A DNA stretch of 49,756 bases from a virus. The stretch is from the IMG/VR virus record IMGVR_UViG_3300018082_000011, positions 1 to 49,756 of that record. One strand, written 5' to 3'. Position numbers and translations under genes: made by a program. How positions within the stretch are numbered: the first letter of the stretch is position 1; each line of letters begins with the position of its first letter. Below the pieces are notes generated by a model that was given only the letters and a program-made list of their open reading frames with translations, had not been told where the DNA came from and searched no databases. Of this stretch, positions 5,744-11,747 are shown piece after piece.

Positions 5744-6676
5744 ATGCGACCAACGCCAAAACGACCCGTACATCGGAAAGCCGGAATCGTCACGCCTCAG
5801 GACAGCCCAGGAGGCCTGACTTATGGAAGCCTCTTTTCCGGCATCGGCGGCCTCGACCTCGGGCTTGATCGATCAGGCTGGACGTGTCGCTGGCAGGTCG
5901 AGAAGAACTCGTACCGCCGGCGAGTGCTGGAAACGCACTGGCCGGGCATCCGGAGGTACGAAGACATCAGGGAGGTGAACTTTGAAGAAGTCGAGCAAGT
6001 CGATCTCGTCGCCGGTGGGTTCCCCTGCCAGCCCGTCAGCACAGCCGGCAAGCGGCTCGCGCAACAGGACCCGCGTTGGCTCTGGCCGGAGTTCGCCCGG
6101 GCCGTCCGCATATTACGACCGCGATTTGTGCTTGTGGAGAATGTCCCAGGCCTGCTTGTTCGAGGATTTGGAGACGTTCTCGGTGATCTGGCCGCGCTCG
6201 GGTACGATGCGGAATGGGAGGAGTTTCCAGCGGCGGCAGTTGGCGCCCCGCACCTCCGTTATAGAGTCTTTATCGTGGCCTACAGCAATGAGGTATCCAA
6301 CACCAACGGCCATCGACGCGGGCGGAGGTCGAGTCAACACGAGTCAATGGAAGGGAGCGAAGCCACGACCGACACTAGCAAGGATGGCGCACACAGGACT
6401 ATGGCCCACACCAACGGCCGGAGACGCGCGGCAGAGGAAGACCAGCCAGAAAGCGAAAGAGTTGTATTCAGCCGGTCCGAGTTTGACCGAATCTGTGCAC
6501 GCCTCCGGAGAGACTGGCCCGCTGAACCCGAACTGGGAAGAGTGGCTTATGGGGTTCCCAATCGGGTGGAGCGATGTGAGGGCGTCGGAGACGCCGTAGT
6601 GCCGCAGCAAGCGCAGGTGGTCGGCGAATTGCTCAAGGCGCTTGCCCTCGACCGCTTTTGCAGGAACGCACTTTAG
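5744..6676 (+). CDS. DNA C5-cytosine methyltransferase
   Basis: A 310-aa protein with the motifs of the C5 family in order: I FSGIGGLDLGL (about 30), IV with the catalytic Pro-Cys GGFPCQPVSTAGK (about 95), VI ENVPG (about 135), VIII as R..RVFIV (about 175) and X VGDAVVPQ (about 285). The target-recognition stretch (about 180-260) is short and charged. The enzyme probably protects phage DNA from host restriction; no partner nuclease is adjacent. The stop codon is inside the CACTTTAG of a family 1 repeat, so the C-terminus has been rewritten by the repeat. No ribosome-binding site is clear; the tandem GCCGTCAAGAA repeat lies just before the ATG. A second frame overlaps 5982-6599. Confidence 0.88.
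   Translation: MRPTPKRPVHRKAGIVTPQDSPGGLTYGSLFSGIGGLDLGLDRSGWTCRWQVEKNSYRRRVLETHWPGIRRYEDIREVNFEEVEQVDLVAGGFPCQPVSTAGKRLAQQDPRWLWPEFARAVRILRPRFVLVENVPGLLVRGFGDVLGDLAALGYDAEWEEFPAAAVGAPHLRYRVFIVAYSNEVSNTNGHRRGRRSSQHESMEGSEATTDTSKDGAHRTMAHTNGRRRAAEEDQPESERVVFSRSEFDRICARLRRDWPAEPELGRVAYGVPNRVERCEGVGDAVVPQQAQVVGELLKALALDRFCRNAL
5982..6599 (+). CDS. Overlapping second-frame protein inside the methyltransferase gene
   Basis: A 205-aa frame, +1 relative to the methyltransferase, from TTG 5982 (an ATG with an adjacent GGAGA is at 6141). From residue 54 it reads MSQACLFEDLETFSVIWPRSG, then TMRNG, YPTPTA, LWPTPTAGDAR and finally NPNWEEWLMGFPIGWSDV. These strings recall a domain I know from phage proteins annotated as methyltransferase-related. 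The same DNA in the other frame gives the genuine methyltransferase motifs ENVPG to VGDAVVP. Both frames thus look protein-like over 450 bp. Whether this one is translated, alone or through frameshifting, cannot be settled from sequence. Confidence 0.4.
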   Translation: MKKSSKSISSPVGSPASPSAQPASGSRNRTRVGSGRSSPGPSAYYDRDLCLWRMSQACLFEDLETFSVIWPRSGTMRNGRSFQRRQLAPRTSVIESLSWPTAMRYPTPTAIDAGGGRVNTSQWKGAKPRPTLARMAHTGLWPTPTAGDARQRKTSQKAKELYSAGPSLTESVHASGETGPLNPNWEEWLMGFPIGWSDVRASETP

Positions 6677-6678
6677 TG
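6669..6678. repeat. Family 1 palindromic repeat, CACTTTAGTG form
   Basis: Full 18-mer GGAACGCACTTTAGTGTC; its TAG is the stop codon of the methyltransferase. Confidence 0.85.
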
Positions 6679-6694
6679 TCGGGGGTTCGCCGAA

Positions 6695-6704
6695 CCCTAA
6701 AGGG
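6695..6704. repeat. Family 1 palindromic repeat, CCCTAAAGGG form
   Basis: Flanked by GGGCTTCGCAC, the flank also seen beside the CACTAAAGTG copy at 14132. It lies just before the start of the next gene. Confidence 0.85.
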
Positions 6705-6716
6705 GGCTTCGCACAG

Positions 6717-7169
6717 ATGAGCAACATCACGCGCCCTCGCGTGCTGCTGGTGGGGGTCACGCCACAGGCCATCCGGGACATTCGGGCCGAGCGAGGCGAA
6801 TCGCTGCGGGCCTTTGGACTGGTGCTTAAGCGAGTGCTCGAGCCCGCCGCAGAGCGGGGATTCAGCAAAGAATACATCCGCTTATTGGAGGCGGGCAGCC
6901 CAAAAGCGCCCATCCCGCCGGCCATCGAGCGGGCCGTGCTCATCCTGGGCGCGATGCTCGATGGAGTCGATCCGCTGCAGGCAAGGCTAACGCCGGTTAG
7001 TGTGCTCGCCACGGATCCAAGCATCGAGGGCGCCATCGTCACCAGCAAAGCCAGGCTGTGCGCGCTCGCGGGGTGTATAGTCAGATTCATTCCGCGCAGT
7101 CCGCGCCAGAAGTTCCACGACAAGACGTGCCGGAAAGAGCACTACCGGCGAGGATTGAAAAAGAAATGA
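6717..7169 (+). CDS. Helix-turn-helix regulator-like protein with a C-terminal Cys/His motif
   Basis: A 150-aa protein starting at ATG 6717; the frame is open further upstream, but that part is only repeat sequence. Residues about 15-65 resemble an XRE-type helix-turn-helix (IRDIRAERGESLRAFGLVL, FSKEYIRLLEAGSPKAPI). The end has C-x5-PRSPRQKFHDKTCRKEHYRR, like a treble-clef zinc motif. A role as an early transcription regulator is inference. Confidence 0.65.
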   Translation: MSNITRPRVLLVGVTPQAIRDIRAERGESLRAFGLVLKRVLEPAAERGFSKEYIRLLEAGSPKAPIPPAIERAVLILGAMLDGVDPLQARLTPVSVLATDPSIEGAIVTSKARLCALAGCIVRFIPRSPRQKFHDKTCRKEHYRRGLKKK

Positions 7170-7188
7170 TTTGCATCAGGAGGATTGT

Positions 7189-7515
7189 ATGACCGAGCCA
7201 CTCCCTGTCGTTTCGCTTCGTCCCGACAGCCCGCGCGCCGCCGACTGGCTCGCGGTCTTCAGCCGGCTCGACCACATTCCAATCACCGGCTACCTGCCGA
7301 TAGTGGCCGACCTGCCCGACCGGCCCAACAGCGCCATCTACCTGCTCGACCTGCCGCGCGTCACGCCCGACGAGCGCGAGCGGTTGGTGCAGCACATCGC
7401 CGCGCGCTTCAACATCCCGGCCCACGAAGTGGAACGCTACCTGGACCGCGAAGGTTGCCCCCTCCTGGCCGCCGACACTATCGGGCCGGCGATTCCATTT
7501 CGACTGCTAGTTTGA
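7189..7515 (+). CDS. Hypothetical protein
   Basis: A 108-aa protein. CAGGAGG lies 5 nt before the ATG at 7189. It is acidic, with the pattern LPRVTPDERERLVQHIAARF then IPAHEVERYLDREGCPLLA, suggesting a small helical domain. No family recognised. It is part of the same short-spaced rightward run. Confidence 0.65.
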   Translation: MTEPLPVVSLRPDSPRAADWLAVFSRLDHIPITGYLPIVADLPDRPNSAIYLLDLPRVTPDERERLVQHIAARFNIPAHEVERYLDREGCPLLAADTIGPAIPFRLLV

Positions 7516-7534
7516 AGAAAGGAGAAAATCACGC

Positions 7535-7819
7535 ATGAACACGCTACGACCTAACCAGGCCGTCACGCTCGTCGACGACGCCGAGTTTCTCGGCTACGTC
7601 GTCGGGCGCATGGTCGATGGCGACGGCCGGCCGACCGGCCAAGTCATGCTCAGCATCTCGAATCCTGGCAAGACCGGCCTACGCGGAAACCGGGCTATCG
7701 CCATCGAGCGACTCGTCCCGCTGAACGGCGCGCAGCCGAATAGTACGCCCGTCAAGCAGCGCGCCGGCCGCGGACCGCAACGCGCACGCGCCAATCTGCA
7801 CACCGCGCCAGGAGGATGA
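7535..7819 (+). CDS. Hypothetical protein
   Basis: A 94-aa protein with AAAGGAG before the ATG at 7535. A small beta-rich N-terminus (VTLVDDAEFLGYVVGRMVDG) is followed by a basic tail. Spacing of 19 nt from the previous gene and 4 nt to the next suggests one transcript. Confidence 0.6.
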   Translation: MNTLRPNQAVTLVDDAEFLGYVVGRMVDGDGRPTGQVMLSISNPGKTGLRGNRAIAIERLVPLNGAQPNSTPVKQRAGRGPQRARANLHTAPGG

Positions 7820-7823
7820 CACG

Positions 7824-7979
7824 ATGAACGTGCAAAGAAAAAGAGCGCAGCAACCCCCGTCGCCGCGCTCCTCCAGTCGAGACATCCGCCGGTCAGCAGT
7901 GTCCCCCAGCGAGATTGTATCACAAAACAATCTCGCAGGCGTTGGAGGCCACCAACCGGCGCACGAGCGCCGGCCATGA
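7824..7979 (+). CDS. Small basic protein upstream of the replication initiator
   Basis: A 51-aa frame, MNVQRKRAQQPPSPRSSSR at the start, rich in Arg, Ser and Pro. ATG at 7824 follows GGAGG at ideal spacing, and the TGA overlaps the ATG of the initiator (ATGA). The second half of the gene contains the perfect inverted repeat at 7909-7936. It could be a true small DNA-binding protein or a translated leader that controls initiator synthesis. Confidence 0.55.
   Translation: MNVQRKRAQQPPSPRSSSRDIRRSAVSPSEIVSQNNLAGVGGHQPAHERRP
7909..7936. promoter_or_regulatory. Perfect 10-bp inverted repeat upstream of the replication initiator
   Basis: GCGAGATTGT/ACAATCTCGC with an 8-nt spacer ATCACAAA, ending 40 bp before the initiator start. 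It could be an RNA hairpin in the leader or an operator for autoregulation. Confidence 0.55.
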
Positions 7980-9112
7980 CCGAGCGCGAACTCAGAACAT
8001 TTCTCGACCAGGTCAAGCCGGTAGGTCTCACCATTTTATTCGTCATGGCTAACCTGGTCATCCAGCAGGTCGACATCACTCGCGTCGCCCGGGTCATGCG
8101 CACGACTCGCCAGCGACTGGCGCCGCACTTCGACCAGCTGGTCGATCACGGATTCGTCGCCGAAGTGCCCGGCGGCCGGCACCCGCGTTATAGGCTGACC
8201 GAAAAAGTGAAACAGCTCTCGCTGTTCGATCTGACTGCGCTGTCAGGCATGGTCCTCGCAGGCCAACCCGCGCAGTCCGAAAATCCGGCGTTGACAGGCA
8301 TGGTCCTCGCAGACCAACCCGCGCCCGGCGAGAGCAGCGATTGTGACGTTAGTAATTATGACGTTAATAAAATTAACGTCACCCCTGCTTCTGTTGTTGT
8401 TGTTGATCAAGCTATAGATCTAGCTAGATCTCAACAACAACAGCAACAACAGGTGACGTTAAAAAAATTAACGTCAGACTCAGACCGGCGCGCCGGAGTG
8501 CTGCGCGCCTGCGTGGAGGTCGGCATCGGCTATCCGGCGAGCCGCGACCTGGCTACAGACGAGTGGGTCACGCCCGATCGCGTCTTGCGCGCCGTGCGCC
8601 AGTGCGTTTTCGAGGGGCGCTGGGACAATCCGGTCGGGCAGGCCATCCGCCGGCTCGAAGACCATTTCGAGCCGATGACCGACGTCCAGATGGACGCGCT
8701 GGAGGCTGAGGAGCAACGCGAGGAACGTGAACGGCGAGAGGCCATTGCGCGTGAGCAGCCGGATCGTCTGGGTCCGGAGCCGGCGCCCGGACCGGCGGCC
8801 GCGCCGGCCCTGCCCCATCCCAGCCTGGCGCAGCCGATTCACGGCAGCATGAAACCCGGCCAGGTGTGGCAAGCGGCACTCGGCGAGCTGCAGCTGCAGA
8901 TGACCAAGCCCACCTTCGAGACCTGGGTCAAGCCGTGTCAGGTCGTCGCCTACGAATGGTCTGAAGACCACAGGGAGGGCGAGTTCATCGTCGGCGCGCC
9001 GACAGCCCTCCTCAAGGACTGGCTGGAGCGCAAGCTGCTATCGTCCATCCGGCGATCGCTGGCCGGCATCCTGGGCCACAGCGTTGAAGTGACGTTTGTC
9101 GTCACGGAATAG
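7976..9112 (+). CDS. Replication initiator: winged-helix N-terminus, DnaA domain I-like C-terminus
   Basis: A 378-aa protein. Residues about 15-80 form a winged helix (VARVMRTTRQRLAPHFDQLVDHGF, then PRYRLTEKV). Residues about 120-165 come from the AT-rich symmetric DNA element and are low-complexity (DVNKINV, a Gln7 run, VTLKKL). Residues about 290-378 match the DnaA N-terminal domain: WQAALGELQLQMTKPTFETW, then FIVGAPTALLKDWLERK and VEVTFVV. In DnaA this domain recruits helicase and itself, so here it may bring the host DnaB to a phage origin. The plan of an initiator gene with the origin in its own middle is that of lambda gene O. No helicase gene of DnaB type is seen nearby. Confidence 0.8.
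   Translation: MTERELRTFLDQVKPVGLTILFVMANLVIQQVDITRVARVMRTTRQRLAPHFDQLVDHGFVAEVPGGRHPRYRLTEKVKQLSLFDLTALSGMVLAGQPAQSENPALTGMVLADQPAPGESSDCDVSNYDVNKINVTPASVVVVDQAIDLARSQQQQQQQVTLKKLTSDSDRRAGVLRACVEVGIGYPASRDLATDEWVTPDRVLRAVRQCVFEGRWDNPVGQAIRRLEDHFEPMTDVQMDALEAEEQREERERREAIAREQPDRLGPEPAPGPAAAPALPHPSLAQPIHGSMKPGQVWQAALGELQLQMTKPTFETWVKPCQVVAYEWSEDHREGEFIVGAPTALLKDWLERKLLSSIRRSLAGILGHSVEVTFVVTE
8344..8476. other. Candidate replication origin inside the initiator gene
   Basis: Five copies of TGACGTTA: at 8344, 8359 and 8454 forward, and ending at 8381 and 8476 inverted. Four form two nearly identical 23-bp palindromes (8359-8381 and 8454-8476), each with 9-bp arms TGACGTTAA/TTAACGTCA and a 5-bp AT centre. 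Between them lie GTTGTTGTTGTTGA (8393-8406), the perfect palindrome GATCTAGCTAGATC (8417-8430) and TCAACAACAACA (8431-8442). The block is AT-rich in a GC-rich gene and encodes only low-complexity peptide. This is the organisation of an iteron origin. Confidence 0.7.
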
Positions 9113-9120
9113 CGTGCGGC

Positions 9121-9753
9121 ATGAGCGATATTGCGCAACTCGCCGACGAACTCAAAACTATCCTGAAGCCGGCCTGCGAGCGCATCGAGCTCGCCGGCTC
9201 GATCCGGCGCAGTAAGCCCGACCCAAAGGACATCGAAATCTGCGCGATTCCGCGCTTCATCGCCCAATCGCAGGCCGGCCTGTTCGGCGATGAAATGCCC
9301 CTCGGCGCCGTCAACCAGCTCGATGACCTGGTCGAGATGCTGGCGAACGGCGAGGGTGACTGGGAGTTCGACCCGGTGACGCGGCGCAACGGCCACAAAT
9401 ACAAGCGGCTGCGCCACCGCGAGACGCTGATAGCCTGCGACCTGTTCATCACCGACGCGCGGCGCTGGGGAGCAATCCTTGCGATCCGGACCGGGCCAGC
9501 CGATTTCTCGAAAGCGCTTGTTGGTCTGGCGCTCCTGCGTGGGATGTTTGTCGATGAAGGGCTGCTGCACCAGCATCACCGGCAATACAAGATGAAAAAT
9601 GGGGAGAGGGTTCCCCTGCCCTGCTCGCGCGGTGATGCATGCTCGCTGATTGTGCCGACACGGGAGGAAAAGGATTTCTTCCAAACACTCGGCGTGGCGT
9701 GGCTTGAGCCGGCCAAGCGGACTCTGGCGCGGCTCATCAGGAGGCGAACATGA
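9121..9753 (+). CDS. DNA polymerase X-like nucleotidyltransferase
   Basis: A 210-aa protein with the pol beta palm pattern: ELAGSIRRSKPDPKDIEIC gives the GS motif and the Asp-x-Glu metal ligands (about 26-40). A third acidic residue is in ACDLFITDARRWGAIL (about 108), followed by the family-typical RTGPADFSKAL. The C-terminus ends EEKDFFQTLGVAWLEPAKR, as in phage and bacterial PolX-like proteins. It probably adds or fills nucleotides in repair or replication; the fingers/8-kDa lyase domain is absent. It lies 8 nt after the initiator and is probably co-expressed. Confidence 0.85.
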   Translation: MSDIAQLADELKTILKPACERIELAGSIRRSKPDPKDIEICAIPRFIAQSQAGLFGDEMPLGAVNQLDDLVEMLANGEGDWEFDPVTRRNGHKYKRLRHRETLIACDLFITDARRWGAILAIRTGPADFSKALVGLALLRGMFVDEGLLHQHHRQYKMKNGERVPLPCSRGDACSLIVPTREEKDFFQTLGVAWLEPAKRTLARLIRRRT

Positions 9754-9797
9754 ATCCGCGAAGCAGACCACCCAGCGTGATCCGTTCATTCTCCTAA
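9750..9797 (+). pseudogene. Start of a gene cut short by a dispersed repeat
   Basis: An ATG at 9750 overlaps the previous stop (ATGA) and has a strong CAGGAGG ribosome-binding site, yet the frame stops after 15 codons inside a family 4 repeat. I infer a former gene truncated when the repeat arrived or recombined. The alternative is a genuine 15-aa peptide. Confidence 0.4.
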
Positions 9798-9807
9798 TCC
9801 GTTGTTA
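9779..9807. repeat. Family 4 repeat, ATTCTCCTAATCCGTTGTT
   Basis: One of four copies (also 14160, 38064, 46278) of a roughly 29-bp sequence made of ATCCGTT-x-A and ATTCTCCTRATCCGYTGTT. Confidence 0.75.
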
Positions 9808-9813
9808 ATAAGC

Positions 9814-9970
9814 GTGCCGGCCCGAGGTTCTTGGCCTCCGACCGGCACTAAACCGTGCGCCGAGCGGTGATGAGAGGTAGCGGCGCGGGGTCTGCGGCAG
9901 ATGATACACCACCTGCCCGGCCCCCCGCAAGACCCCTCTCAGCCGACGGCGCGACGAGCGCCGTTTTTTT
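9814..9970 (+). ncRNA. Structured leader RNA before the membrane-protein genes
   Basis: Pairing visible: GTGCCGG/CCGGCAC (9814-9848), GCGCCG/CGGCGC (9857-9886), a strong GGGGTCTGCGG/CCGC-A-AGACCCC stem with one bulged A (9887-9936), and a terminator (9946-9970). No open frame of note. The number of hairpins and the final terminator 16 nt before the next gene resemble the leader at 1886-2018. I do not recognise it as a known riboswitch class. Confidence 0.5.
9946..9970 (+). terminator. Intrinsic terminator in the leader of the membrane-protein operon
   Basis: ACGGCGC/GCGCCGT with a 5-nt loop and seven T residues, 15 nt before the ATG at 9986. Confidence 0.8.
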
Positions 9971-9985
9971 ATTTCTGAGGATGCG

Positions 9986-10468
9986 ATGCACGAAGGCGTT
10001 GGCGAAAAACTCCATAGAGTCGCCGAACTGCTCGGCCAACTTCTGGCCGCGATCGCGCGCTTCGTGCTCGACGTGCTGACCGTCGTGCTTCGGCTGCTGG
10101 TCGAGGCCATCGAGGCGCTGGCGCCCTATGTCCCCCTACTCGTCAAGGCCAGCTGTGTGGCCACGCCCATCGCCGCGATTGTCATCGCCTTCCCACTTGC
10201 CCACGTCGCCTACGGCGGCGACGTGCCGGCGCTGCTGGCGGCCGCCGTGCTCACACTGCTACCCGTGCTGGCCGCCCTCCCCTTGCGCTGGGGCGGCCTG
10301 CTCGTGTCGGCGCTGATCGTTGTATTCACCGGCTACGGGGTGAGCGTGCTGCACCCCCTCGTTCGGAGCCTGCTGCTGGTCGCCGTGCTCGCAGGCATCA
10401 GCACCTATCAACTCTTCAACTCACAGGAGGAAGAACATGAAAGCACAACTCTGGAGGATCGTTCTTGA
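9986..10468 (+). CDS. Polytopic membrane protein
   Basis: A 160-aa protein. After an amphipathic N-terminal helix (LLGQLLAAIARFVLDVLTVV) there are about four hydrophobic segments, including ASCVATPIAAIVIAF, LLAAAVLTLLPVLAAL, LLVSALIVVF and SLLLVAVLAG. ATG at 9986 follows TGAGGATGCG. It overlaps the next membrane gene by 32 nt, so the pair is probably made together. It could act in superinfection exclusion or lysis; neither can be shown. Confidence 0.65.
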   Translation: MHEGVGEKLHRVAELLGQLLAAIARFVLDVLTVVLRLLVEAIEALAPYVPLLVKASCVATPIAAIVIAFPLAHVAYGGDVPALLAAAVLTLLPVLAALPLRWGGLLVSALIVVFTGYGVSVLHPLVRSLLLVAVLAGISTYQLFNSQEEEHESTTLEDRS

Positions 10469-11111
10469 GATCGCAGCCACTGGCGTGATTCTGCTCACCG
10501 CCATCCGCACGGTCGACCTGCTCAAGTGGACCACCACCAACGAGCTCGTCGCCTACCTGGGCGTACTCGTGCTCGACGGCGGCATGTACCTCTGGGCGCG
10601 GATCTACATGCACGCCGCGCACGGCGCCACACAGCGCGCCGTCGCGCTGCTGGTGACCGCCATCGACCTCGTCGGCGTCGGCGTCACCTTCACCGCCGAC
10701 ATGGTCATCAACACCGCGCAGCGCGGCCTCATCGGGCAGCTCAGCCCGCAGGACACGCAGACCATCATCGCCGCGATCGCAGTGGTTACCATCGTCAACG
10801 TCGCCGCCTTCATCGTCTACGCCATGGCCTCGCCCGACCTGCAGATGCTCATGGCCGAGGAGTACGCACGCGGCAAAATCGACGCGGCTAAGTTGAAGCG
10901 CATCCGCGAGCGCGCCGACACACTCGCCGCCGAAGTGGCGCCCGAGCTGGAGGAGGCCTGGGTCGACGAAATGCGCGCGCAGTACAAGGCGCAGCGCCGG
11001 CCGCAGCCCTCGGCCAACAGCCACGACGGAGCCAAGCCGGCTGCGCCGATGCACGCCGAGGCAGACGGAGCGGAGCTCCCAAAAGGCGGCCGCCGGCGCG
11101 CCGAACCCTAA
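10437..11111 (+). CDS. Membrane protein with charged cytoplasmic tail
   Basis: A 224-aa protein with AGGAGG before the ATG. There are four predicted membrane segments in the first 140 residues (VILLTAIRTV, AYLGVLVLDGGMYLWA, ALLVTAIDLVGVGVTF, IIAAIAVVTIVNVAAFIVYAM), then a long helical, charged tail (RGKIDAAKLKRIRERAD). Its last codons, ending RRAEP, are written by a CCCTAAAGGG repeat, whose TAA is the stop. No family recognised. Confidence 0.65.
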   Translation: MKAQLWRIVLEIAATGVILLTAIRTVDLLKWTTTNELVAYLGVLVLDGGMYLWARIYMHAAHGATQRAVALLVTAIDLVGVGVTFTADMVINTAQRGLIGQLSPQDTQTIIAAIAVVTIVNVAAFIVYAMASPDLQMLMAEEYARGKIDAAKLKRIRERADTLAAEVAPELEEAWVDEMRAQYKAQRRPQPSANSHDGAKPAAPMHAEADGAELPKGGRRRAEP

Positions 11112-11115
11112 AGGG
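11106..11115. repeat. Family 1 palindromic repeat, CCCTAAAGGG form
   Basis: Provides the stop codon of the membrane-protein gene; flank CGAACCCTAAAGGGCGTTCC is the reverse complement of 2447-2466. Confidence 0.85.
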
Positions 11116-11125
11116 CGTTCCAGAA

Positions 11126-11602
11126 ATGAGCGATACTGGCATGGCGGGCACGCCGGCCAGCCATGCCAGTATCCCAACCGATGCCAGTATCAATCCCTCG
11201 CCGTCTCCCCACTCGCCCGATCCAGCCGGCGGCGATCCGGGAGGCGATGCCAGTAGCGGCGTGCCGGCCGGCATCCTCGACCAGGTCTCGAAGATACTGG
11301 CACGTCTGGATACTGGCACAAGCACCGATACTGGCACTGCTGGCACGTTAGACCACACCGGCTGGAGAATCGAGGTATTCACCAATGGCAAAGGCAGACG
11401 ATACTGGCAACGGCGCACAGGCAGCGGTCGCAACCGGCGCGCCCGTTACGGAGGCACGCTCGACACCATCCCGGGCGGCGAAGCGCGCCAGGCGGAATAC
11501 TGGCAACGACATCACCGTCGCCGAGCGGCTGGAGATTCTCCAGCAGGCGCTGGTCGACCTGGAGCGGCACGGGATCAGCGTCACGGCTATCCGCCATCCT
11601 GA
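11126..11602 (+). CDS. Hypothetical protein spanning the first part of the ATACTGGCA array
   Basis: A 158-aa frame from the ATG at 11126. The first 75 residues are low-complexity and shaped by the DNA repeat (SDTGMAG, HASIPTDASI, LDTGTSTDTGTAG). A plausible small basic domain follows (GWRIEVFTNGKGRRYWQRR). The last 70 residues overlap another frame (11385-11717) and are of doubtful reality. Peptide content seems secondary to the DNA array. Confidence 0.45.
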   Translation: MSDTGMAGTPASHASIPTDASINPSPSPHSPDPAGGDPGGDASSGVPAGILDQVSKILARLDTGTSTDTGTAGTLDHTGWRIEVFTNGKGRRYWQRRTGSGRNRRARYGGTLDTIPGGEARQAEYWQRHHRRRAAGDSPAGAGRPGAARDQRHGYPPS

Positions 11603-11734
11603 GCGCCGGATGGCGATACTGGCACTCAGCGGAGCGGACTATTGCCAGTATTGCCGGCGGCTGCGACTGCGTGAGGAAATTGACGGCGACAAGTGCCAGT
11701 ATTGCGCCGGCAAGTAGATACTGGCATACTGGCA
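11132..11734. repeat. Iteron-like array: 13 perfect copies of ATACTGGCA plus one near copy
   Basis: Forward copies start at 11133, 11294, 11310, 11328, 11401, 11497, 11616, 11718 and 11726. Reverse copies (TGCCAGTAT) start at 11164, 11182, 11643 and 11694; an 8/9 match is at 11248. The first two form a 14-bp-arm inverted repeat, GATACTGGCATGGC/GCCATGCCAGTATC (11132-11173). Copies occur in all reading phases of two overlapping genes and continue past the second stop codon, so the DNA rather than the protein is conserved. No other perfect copy was noticed in the window. Likely roles are a binding site array for partition, replication control or repression. Confidence 0.85.
11385..11717 (+). CDS. 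Zinc-ribbon hypothetical protein
   Basis: A 110-aa protein. A helical part (VAERLEILQQALVDLERHGI) is followed by a strand (RRMAILALSGA) and two CxYC pairs (DYCQYCRR, KCQYCAGK) about 20 residues apart, a clear four-cysteine zinc ribbon. GAGG lies 9 nt before the ATG. Several codons, including both CQYC motifs, are written by TGCCAGTAT copies. It overlaps the gene at 11126 by 218 nt in another frame and looks the more genuine of the two. Confidence 0.6.
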   Translation: MAKADDTGNGAQAAVATGAPVTEARSTPSRAAKRARRNTGNDITVAERLEILQQALVDLERHGISVTAIRHPERRMAILALSGADYCQYCRRLRLREEIDGDKCQYCAGK

Positions 11735-11747
11735 TTCAGAAGGGAGT

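Noticed and set aside
7840-7877. Leftward terminator GAGCGC...GCGCTC with a TTTTTCTTT tail
   Set aside because: The hairpin is real on paper, but all genes here run rightward and no leftward transcript is expected; it may be a by-product of coding sequence in the small gene at 7824.
8393-8452. Polyglutamine tract as a functional protein feature
   Set aside because: The CAA/CAG run is one arm of a symmetric DNA element with TTG repeats on the other side, so DNA symmetry explains it better.
11132-11734. CRISPR array
   Set aside because: The repeated unit is 9 bp, occurs in both orientations, has irregular spacing and lies in coding sequence; no cas genes are present anywhere in the window.
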